From the NCBI GenBank assembly GCA_016839905.1, contig JAEOTJ010000325.1:1-8499 (forward strand): a stretch of DNA of 8,499 nt. Reading direction: 5' to 3'. Made by a program: the position numbers and the translations under genes. Shown piece after piece: positions 1-5,694 of this stretch. Positions within the stretch are counted from its first letter, which is position 1, and each line of letters starts with the position of its first letter. The DNA is from Promethearchaeota archaeon. GTDB lineage: Archaea > Asgardarchaeota > Lokiarchaeia > Sigynarchaeales > SOKP01. The notes beneath the pieces were generated by a model that made no database searches, was not told the origin of the DNA, and was given only the letters and a program-made list of their open reading frames with translations.

Positions 1-3000
1 AGTCCATTTAAGTATAAGTCTAAATTCGTTGATCTTTCTATAATTTCAATTGTCATTATCAAATTTTGTGCTTCCCAACCTGGTCTTATTGCTTGAATCC
101 TAAGACTATTTATTTTTTTTGGTAAATCAAGAGTATTGAGAGTATAATTGTAATAATGGATAGTATCATTTTCTGTCATATTATACCATATGCCTTCTAT
201 TTTAATTTGGATTGTTGCATTTTCTAATGGATAAGAACCTAATAAATCCCTAAAATAGATTTTTATATCTATAGTTTGATTTATGTTTCTTTCAATTGAA
301 GGATTTGAAGTTAAATCAGATCCATCTATAATTAATGAATAATTACTACCTCGTTCACTTATAGTAATTAGTATAGAATCTGCAGCTTGTGAATAATTTG
401 TTTTTATAGCAATTATTGTTAGAGAAGCTGCCCCTTTCCCGCCTAAATCAGTTGTAGTGTTTAATATTATGGAATATTGATTAAAAACTTGATTTTCTGT
501 AAGATTTTCTTCAAGACCAATACCTATAATAGTAATTGTTGCATTTTTTATGAAATTACTTGATAAAACATCTTGATATCTTATAGTGATATTTACGAGA
601 ACCCCATTTGTTAATGATATTTCTTTTGAGACTGTATCATTTAAAATTATCTGTCCTATGGTTGTGTCTCTGTTATTTATTGTAATTATAAGATCTATTG
701 TTGATGTGGTATAATTATCTTTCTGAGCAGTAATTGTTAGAACTTTAGTGCCTGCGGGTAACTCTCCAGCAGCAAAGATGTATGAATAGTATTCTCCACT
801 GGGAGTCAAGCTTTCATCAATACCCTGCCCAGCAATGGATACTTGGGCATTATCAATATAATTTCCCGTAGCTGTATCATTAAAACTTATGGAGATTGGT
901 AATATTTCATTCCAAGAAATTGAAATTGATTTTTCAGAGGTCTTATCCGTGTTATTCAAAAAAACTTTACCGATTGTCGTATCTCTATTATTAACCGTTA
1001 TCGTAAGATCTGCTGTTGATGTGGTATGATTATTTTGTTTTATATATACGGTTAAACCATGAGTACCGACACCTAAAGAATTAGTATTAATAATTAACTC
1101 ATACTGATCTGTAGTTTCACCTAAGTTCCCTAATACTGTAGAGCCATTTCTAAGTTCTATAGTACTTGCTCCGGAAATGAAACTTGTAAATAATTGATCC
1201 TCATAGATAGCTGTAATATTTAAGTTTTCATTCCAATCAATGGTTAAGGATGTACCGGGATTCCCATTTAGAATAGTGCTTATAGCCGTATCTCTTTCCG
1301 TCACGGTTATTGTTAAGCTACTAAAAGCTGCCGTGTAATTATCTTGTTTTATATATACGGTTAAAGCATGAACTCCGACGCCTAATGTATTAGTATTAAT
1401 AATTAACTCATATTGATTTGTAGTTTCACCTAAGTTCCCTATTACTGTAGAGCCATTTCTAAGTTCTATAGTACTTGCTCCGGAAATGAAACTTGTAAGT
1501 AATTGATCCTCATAGATGGCTGTAATATTTAAGTTTTCATTCCAATCAATGGTTAAAGATGTTCCGGGATTCCCATTCAGAATAGTGTTTATTGTCGTAT
1601 CTCTTTCCATAATGGTTATTGTTAAGCTACTAAAAGCTGCCGTGTAATTATCTTGTTTTATATATACGGATAAAGAATGAACTCCGACGCCTAATGTATT
1701 AGTATTAATAATTAACTCATATTGATTTGTAGTTTCACCTAAGTTCCCTAATACTGTAGAGCCATTTCTAAGTTCTATAGTACTTGCTCCGGAAATGAAA
1801 CTTGTAAGTAATTGATCCTCATAGATAGCTGTAATATTTATGTTTTCATTCCAATCAATGGTTAAGGATGTACCAGGATTCCCATTTAGAATAGTGCTAA
1901 TAGCCGTATCTCTTTCCATAACGGTTATAGTCAAACTCGTAAGAGAGCTTGTGAAATTATCTTGTTTTGCATAGATTGATAAACCATGAGTCCCCACACC
2001 TAAAACGTTTGTGTTAATTATTAATTCATACTGATCTGTAGTTTCACCTAGATTACCTAATACAGTAGATCCGTTTCTAAGTTGCACGGTTGGAGCTCCA
2101 CTAATAAAAGCACCTGTTTCATCATCTTTATAAATAGCTGTTATATTTAGAGATTCATTCCAATCTAAGGTTAAACTTGTTCCAAGATTATTATTTAGTA
2201 ATGAATCGGTAACAGCATCTCTTTCATTAACAAATATAGTGATAAGACTTGAAGTTAATGAATGATTGTCCGCGCTAGCAGAAATTGTCAAGATATTAGG
2301 TCCTAAAACCAATTCAGTAGTGTTTATAGATAAAATATAATTTTGTCCGGATTCTGTGAAATTTTCTAATATTCCAATTCCATTTAATTCTACAGTTCCA
2401 ATACTTATTGAAGTATTTGTAAGTGTATCATTATATGCTATAGAGATATCAATAGTTTCATTCCACGGATATTGAATTGAAGTAGTAGATGTTTGATTCA
2501 TTAGGATATTATCAATGAAAGAATCTCTCTTAGTTACATCAATCGTTATTAAAATTTCTTGTGTTTCATATGTGAATTTTGAAGCTGTAATGGTAAAGTA
2601 GTTTTCCCCCCATGATAAAAATGAGGTATCTATTGTAATATTATAGTATTCAAGTATTTTATTCTCTGTTAGATTTTTAGGTGAACCATATCCGGTCATG
2701 ATAACTGATGCATTATCAATAAAATCCCTTGTACTGTTTTCATACTTAAATGATACATTCACGGGTTCTCCAATTGGAATTTGTATCGATTTTGGTAATG
2801 TTTTATTTTCAGTATTTAATGCTAAGCGATAGTAAGTAAGCTCTTCATTTTTTATTTCTTTATAAGTGATTATTAATGATACATTATCTATTGAAGCAGT
2901 TATTCCATTTGCCAGTTTAAAATTATCGGCAATAAACAATTGTATCGAGAGTGAAATGTTTACATCCTCTTGGATTAAAGAAGTCACATCAAAACCACCG

Positions 3001-4235
3001 GTTTTTGCTTCTTTAGGAGTAGTTGAAGAATCATTTAATCTAATGGTTTCAGAATGTTGAGAACCATTAATAATTATTCTTAATTCTGAATTTGGAGAGG
3101 TGCTTGGCCAAGTTTGATTTACAAAATAATCAAAATTTAGATTTGCATCTACTACATCATATTTTGTTCCATTTATTTTATATCCAACTTGATTGTATTC
3201 TAGAGTTGTTAATTGGTCAATTTTTTTCTCATATTCAAATGTTAGATTAATAAGATTAATAACAGCTCTAGTAAATTCATCATAATCAAATTGCATAGCA
3301 ATATTATCTTCACAATTAAATCTGATTCCCACGATTAATGTAAAATTATGATGATCTGTACTTAATACGGAGGTTAAATAATAGACTAAATCTTCTTGGG
3401 ATACAGCTGTCATTAGTCGCTGAGCTAAGTTTTGAGCACCAGCATTATGAGCTCCATCCCCCAAGCTTATTGTCTGATTGTAAGCAATCTCATAAGTCTT
3501 ATTTTTTTCGAGATCTGAAATTGAGACATAAAATCTTATATAATCTCCAACACTAAAAGTATCAACATCTCCATTACCAGAGGCGGAGGTAGAACCAAGA
3601 GGCGTAGCATCATCTATTGTATCAAGATCTGATTCTACTGTTGCATTTATTCTTGCTTTTACAGAGGCAGATGTAATAATATAATCTGACATATTTTCCT
3701 TTAATGAAAAATTTTGTTCCCATTGAACACTTGGGATTTGATTGGCATTTTGATCGTTCCAAGTATGTCCTGCTCTAAAGCCTTCCCCAGCAACAATGCT
3801 GTGAAAATCACTCGGCCATATTGGAAAATTGGTATGATTAGTTTCATACCATTTCATCGAATTCATATCGTATTCTTCTTCATGTGAAAACCTTTTCTTA
3901 GAACCCAAGATCTCATAATCTGCATACTCATTACTTAAATCTATTGCTCCATTAATATCGTCTGTATCATCACTCTCAGTTGTTGTCCAATAAGAGGTAG
4001 AAGAGAAATCTCCATTTTTTATCCATTCATCAACGTGTTGTACTTCATAAGTTCCCTGAGACTTTATATCATCCACTTTTAAATCTAGATGATCATTATC
4101 ATTACTATCAGTAATCTTTTTGTGATTGATATCTTGATTAAAATTTATAGTTGAGATAAATAAATTAAAGCTAAAAATTGTTAAAATCAAACCTAAAATT
4201 AGAATATTTTTATATTGTTGTTGTTTTTTATTCAT
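1..4235 (-). CDS. Giant exported surface protein with tandem Ig-like repeats (3' end outside window)
   Basis: This is an open frame of 1411 codons from the ATG at 4235-4233 to the window edge; I checked every codon and saw no stop or frameshift. Residues 1-7 are basic or polar, and residues ~10-28 are hydrophobic (ILILGLILTIF core), which fits a Sec signal or signal anchor. Residues ~40-60 are Asp/Lys/Asn-rich. Residues ~70-330 begin with a W-x2-NGDF motif (W71, N74-F77), as seen at the start of many carbohydrate-binding-like jelly rolls. Residues ~350-470 look like a second beta-sandwich. From ~472 onward Ig-like domains repeat every 102-106 residues, each opening with an (E/N)-R-D-(T/S) signature and ending in a TIT(V/I)-type strand. 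N-x-S/T sequons are abundant, and I saw only one cysteine (Asn-Cys-Glu, ~residue 320). Inferred role: a cell-surface adhesin or stalk-like protein. No enzyme motif was seen. The start has a weak GGTG Shine-Dalgarno 9 nt upstream. The gene is divergent from the operon at 4411. Any C-terminal anchor lies outside the window. Confidence 0.93.
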   Translation of the reverse strand, partial: MNKKQQQYKNILILGLILTIFSFNLFISTINFNQDINHKKITDSNDNDHLDLKVDDIKSQGTYEVQHVDEWIKNGDFSSTSYWTTTESDDTDDINGAIDLSNEYADYEILGSKKRFSHEEEYDMNSMKWYETNHTNFPIWPSDFHSIVAGEGFRAGHTWNDQNANQIPSVQWEQNFSLKENMSDYIITSASVKARINATVESDLDTIDDATPLGSTSASGNGDVDTFSVGDYIRFYVSISDLEKNKTYEIAYNQTISLGDGAHNAGAQNLAQRLMTAVSQEDLVYYLTSVLSTDHHNFTLIVGIRFNCEDNIAMQFDYDEFTRAVINLINLTFEYEKKIDQLTTLEYNQVGYKINGTKYDVVDANLNFDYFVNQTWPSTSPNSELRIIINGSQHSETIRLNDSSTTPKEAKTGGFDVTSLIQEDVNISLSIQLFIADNFKLANGITASIDNVSLIITYKEIKNEELTYYRLALNTENKTLPKSIQIPIGEPVNVSFKYENSTRDFIDNASVIMTGYGSPKNLTENKILEYYNITIDTSFLSWGENYFTITASKFTYETQEILITIDVTKRDSFIDNILMNQTSTTSIQYPWNETIDISIAYNDTLTNTSISIGTVELNGIGILENFTESGQNYILSINTTELVLGPNILTISASADNHSLTSSLITIFVNERDAVTDSLLNNNLGTSLTLDWNESLNITAIYKDDETGAFISGAPTVQLRNGSTVLGNLGETTDQYELIINTNVLGVGTHGLSIYAKQDNFTSSLTSLTITVMERDTAISTILNGNPGTSLTIDWNENINITAIYEDQLLTSFISGASTIELRNGSTVLGNLGETTNQYELIINTNTLGVGVHSLSVYIKQDNYTAAFSSLTITIMERDTTINTILNGNPGTSLTIDWNENLNITAIYEDQLLTSFISGASTIELRNGSTVIGNLGETTNQYELIINTNTLGVGVHALTVYIKQDNYTAAFSSLTITVTERDTAISTILNGNPGTSLTIDWNENLNITAIYEDQLFTSFISGASTIELRNGSTVLGNLGETTDQYELIINTNSLGVGTHGLTVYIKQNNHTTSTADLTITVNNRDTTIGKVFLNNTDKTSEKSISISWNEILPISISFNDTATGNYIDNAQVSIAGQGIDESLTPSGEYYSYIFAAGELPAGTKVLTITAQKDNYTTSTIDLIITINNRDTTIGQIILNDTVSKEISLTNGVLVNITIRYQDVLSSNFIKNATITIIGIGLEENLTENQVFNQYSIILNTTTDLGGKGAASLTIIAIKTNYSQAADSILITISERGSNYSLIIDGSDLTSNPSIERNINQTIDIKIYFRDLLGSYPLENATIQIKIEGIWYNMTENDTIHYYNYTLNTLDLPKKINSLRIQAIRPGWEAQNLIMTIEIIERSTNLDLYLNG
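36..986 (-). repeat. Three diverged Ig-like units following the 309-bp array
   Basis: The same domain continues after the regular array, but with looser spacing and much lower identity. The units are 986-672 (105 residues), 671-354 (106) and 353-36 (106). A further unit starts at 35 and leaves the window. Each begins with R-D-T-T-I-G or a variant (R-G-S, R-S-T) and carries an N-A-(T/Q)-(I/V) strand in the middle (DNAQVSIAG, KNATITIIG, ENATIQIKI). A -E-N-(L)-T-E-N-type loop follows in two of the three. These domains are older duplicates of the unit that was recently amplified next to them. Confidence 0.88.
987..2222 (-). repeat. Four tandem 309-bp (103-residue) Ig-like repeat units
   Basis: Counting from the R of the R-D signature, the units are 2222-1914, 1913-1605, 1604-1296 and 1295-987, each exactly 309 bp. 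They encode residues 672-1083 of the surface protein. Landmarks recur at the same place in each unit: LNGNPGTSL near the start, DWNEN-x-NITAIY, ISGAST-x-ELRNGSTV, NLGETT, YELIINTN, LGVG-x-H and a final L-TITV. The first unit is the most diverged (LNNNLGTSL, GAPTVQLRNGS). My hand count between the second and third units is 16 mismatches in 309 bp, about 95% identity. Each unit has the length and strand pattern of an Ig/Big-type beta-sandwich. The in-frame period allows copy number to change without breaking the gene. Confidence 0.95.
2223..2825 (-). repeat. Two N-terminal Ig-like units preceding the 309-bp array
   Basis: Unit 2528-2223 (102 residues) starts R-D-S-F-I-D-N-I-L and contains PWNETIDISIAY, which aligns with the DWNEN-x-NITAIY core of the regular array. 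The preceding ~99 residues (2825-2529) have the same plan (IGEPVNVSFKY, then DNASVIMTGYG, LTENK, ITAS and TIDVTKRD) but lack a clear opening signature. They mark the transition from the N-terminal modules to the Ig-like ladder, at about residue 472. Confidence 0.75.
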
Positions 4236-4256
4236 AGCACTTAACACCACAAATTT

Positions 4257-4290
4257 AATGATTTATAAATTAATATATAATAAATCATTG
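4257..4290. repeat. Inverted repeat in the divergent promoter
   Basis: The arms aatgatttat (4257-4266) and ataaatcatt (4280-4289) are perfect inverted complements separated by 13 bp. The motif tgatttata also occurs twice in direct orientation (4259-4267 and 4289-4297), 30 bp apart. The position over the leftward TATA-like box would suit an operator for a dimeric winged-helix protein. Chance occurrence is possible in DNA this A/T-rich. Confidence 0.4.
4261..4270 (-). promoter_or_regulatory. Candidate TATA box of the surface-protein gene
   Basis: The palindrome ATTTATAAAT is centred about 30 bp upstream of the ATG at 4235. Archaeal TATA boxes lie roughly 25-30 bp before transcription starts, so the transcript would begin at or very close to the start codon and be leaderless or nearly so. 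The box overlaps the left arm of the inverted repeat. The surrounding A/T richness lowers certainty. Confidence 0.4.
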
Positions 4291-4387
4291 ATTTATAATT
4301 ATTAATTCAACTTAAAGTAATAATATTTTCTAAATTGTATAATATTTAATATTATATAATATATATAATAATAAATAATAATTTATT

Positions 4388-4396
4388 AGGAGAAGG
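4388..4396 (+). promoter_or_regulatory. Strong Shine-Dalgarno before the operon's first gene
   Basis: AGGAGAAGG is the best ribosome-binding sequence in the window. Its end lies 14 nt before the ATG at 4411, which is rather far. It is only 1 nt from the ATG at 4398 when counted from its end, and 5 nt when counted from the AGGAG core. That nearer ATG is followed at once by TGA. Confidence 0.65.
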
Positions 4397-4397
4397 A

Positions 4398-4403
4398 ATG
4401 TGA
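4398..4403 (+). promoter_or_regulatory. AUG-UGA start-stop element in the operon leader
   Basis: An ATG with immediate TGA lies between the Shine-Dalgarno AGGAG core (5 nt upstream) and the real start at 4411 (7 nt downstream of the TGA). Start-stop pairs of this kind can hold or recycle ribosomes in other systems. A regulatory role here is inference, and the pair may be accidental. Confidence 0.3.
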
Positions 4404-4410
4404 GTTTTTA

Positions 4411-5664
4411 ATGATTCAAGCAATATTAGCCTATCAATTTGTTCTTAATCAAGGAGTTTCTGGAGAAATTGAACCAGAATTCATGCCACTTCAATTAGTT
4501 TTCAAAAATGATAAATTTAATAGGAATGACTATTCAGAATTAATTGATTTAAATGACATTTTTGCGATATTTTATCAACATACTACCGGGATAATTGAAG
4601 GATCAGGTTCATATAGTAATTTCTATACAGGAAGATTAAAAGAAACACCTTATAAAATCATCTCATTCTTTAAACAAGAAACCGATGGTTCACAATTTAT
4701 TATCATTTCTATATTTGAATTAGATGATGAAATAGGAATTTTTGATGATCTGATAAAAGGTTTAATGATAAATCTCGAAAATACATTTCAGGAATTAATT
4801 AGGGCCAAAGCCTCTAAGCAGCTAGGCCTAGTTGAAAAAGCAAATAATCGAATAGTAGATGATATTAAATTTGGAATTTTTCAAATCGAACGTCTTTCCA
4901 CTCTAGATAAACTTCAGAAATCTGCTTTAATTTTCAACAGCGAAGAGAGATTGATAATCTTAAGGACCTTAAGAGAATATCCAATGTCAAAAAGACGGAT
5001 AAAGCAAGTTCTCGAAGCAATAAAGATAAATCCAAATATAGATCTTTTAATCGAACCATTTCTAGAATTAAATTTAATTCGTCGAGATTGGATTAAAGGA
5101 GAAAGGGATAAAAAAACGGGAAAAGTAATAAATCAAGGAGAATATTTATTCTTAACTAAAGATCTTGTTTTAGCTCGTATTCCAAATGAAGCAATTTTAA
5201 AAAAACTCAGAGAGTCTGGTTCAAAAGAAGATGTGATTAAATACAAGAATTATAAAAATAACGTTATTAGATTTTTTTCTAATTATGATCCATTAAAAAC
5301 TCCTATAGAAGAAACAAAAAAATTGGCATCTTTACTTTTAAATCCAGATACTTTTGATTTTTTCATTTTAATGAGAAATAATTATTATCCTTTAGATAAA
5401 ATACCTAAAATTTTATCAAATTGGGCAAATGTAGACCTAATCTTAGAGGAAATGAAGAGCTTAAATGTAATTACGGAAGTTAAAGATGATAAAGGTAAGA
5501 GTTGGGTCATCCTTCTAACTGATCTAAAACCTTTAATCATTTTTCCAGAATATATCTTACCTAAAATCAAACAAGCCTTCGATCATAAAATCATCACTAA
5601 AGAAATTGCCAAGAAAGCTTATGATTTATTAGAAGTAACATACCCAGAGCAAGTTAAATTTTAA
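4411..5664 (+). CDS. Possible longin-like domain protein with two winged-helix-like domains
   Basis: The product is a 417-residue soluble protein with no signal or membrane helix. Residues 1-~135 alternate strands and helices (ILAYQFVL; IFAIFYQ; YKIISFF; FIIISIFEL) and end in an amphipathic helix FDDLIKGLMINL. This order is compatible with a longin-like fold, a family common in Asgard archaea and in eukaryotic trafficking, but the match is by pattern only. Residues ~177-260 form a winged-helix-like domain: helix EERLIILRTLREYPMSK, a recognition-like helix IEPFLELNLI, then a wing with basic residues and YLFLTKDLV. Residues ~300-380 repeat the plan (LLLNPDTFDFFILM; ILEEMKSLNVI; WVILLTDLKP). The last ~35 residues are helical. 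The start at 4411 is chosen because earlier ATG/GTG codons meet immediate stops. It is the first gene of an operon, 30 bp ahead of the next. DNA binding is likely but unproven, because tandem winged helices also serve as protein-binding modules, as in ESCRT-II. I do not recognise a named family. Confidence 0.9.
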   Translation: MIQAILAYQFVLNQGVSGEIEPEFMPLQLVFKNDKFNRNDYSELIDLNDIFAIFYQHTTGIIEGSGSYSNFYTGRLKETPYKIISFFKQETDGSQFIIISIFELDDEIGIFDDLIKGLMINLENTFQELIRAKASKQLGLVEKANNRIVDDIKFGIFQIERLSTLDKLQKSALIFNSEERLIILRTLREYPMSKRRIKQVLEAIKINPNIDLLIEPFLELNLIRRDWIKGERDKKTGKVINQGEYLFLTKDLVLARIPNEAILKKLRESGSKEDVIKYKNYKNNVIRFFSNYDPLKTPIEETKKLASLLLNPDTFDFFILMRNNYYPLDKIPKILSNWANVDLILEEMKSLNVITEVKDDKGKSWVILLTDLKPLIIFPEYILPKIKQAFDHKIITKEIAKKAYDLLEVTYPEQVKF

Positions 5665-5679
5665 AATTTTAAACATGAC

Positions 5680-5684
5680 GAGGA
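5680..5684 (+). promoter_or_regulatory. Ribosome-binding site of the operon's second gene
   Basis: GAGGA lies 10 nt before the ATG at 5695, inside the 30-bp gap after the upstream stop. It supports this start and independent re-initiation. No promoter-like sequence is evident in the gap, so co-transcription is the simplest reading. Confidence 0.5.
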
Positions 5685-5694
5685 TTATTAAAAA

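Larger units (their letters stand above)
4236..4410. promoter_or_regulatory. Divergent AT-rich promoter region
   Basis: These 175 bp separate two divergently transcribed genes and are almost entirely A/T. They contain no open gene. They hold the TATA-like box and weak ribosome site of the leftward surface-protein gene, an inverted repeat, a long run of TATA/ATAAT steps (about 4345-4385) that probably includes the operon promoter, and the operon's Shine-Dalgarno. The high A/T content makes it impossible to choose one operon TATA box by eye. Confidence 0.7.

Noticed and set aside
987..2222. Regular repeats as a CRISPR array or mobile element
   Set aside because: The units are 309 bp, contiguous and in frame within one gene. 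No spacers, terminal inverted repeats or transposase were seen.
2866..3060. 64-codon open frame on the plus strand
   Set aside because: It lies antisense inside the fully open surface-protein gene, has no ribosome site and looks like an unstructured shadow.
4236..4410. Riboswitch or small RNA in the divergent region
   Set aside because: The region is almost pure A/T with no GC-rich stems. The only clear structure is the short inverted repeat, better read as a DNA site.
5385..5570. 61-codon open frame on the minus strand
   Set aside because: It is antisense to the second winged-helix region of the operon's first gene, with no promoter or ribosome site. The plus-strand frame explains the sequence.
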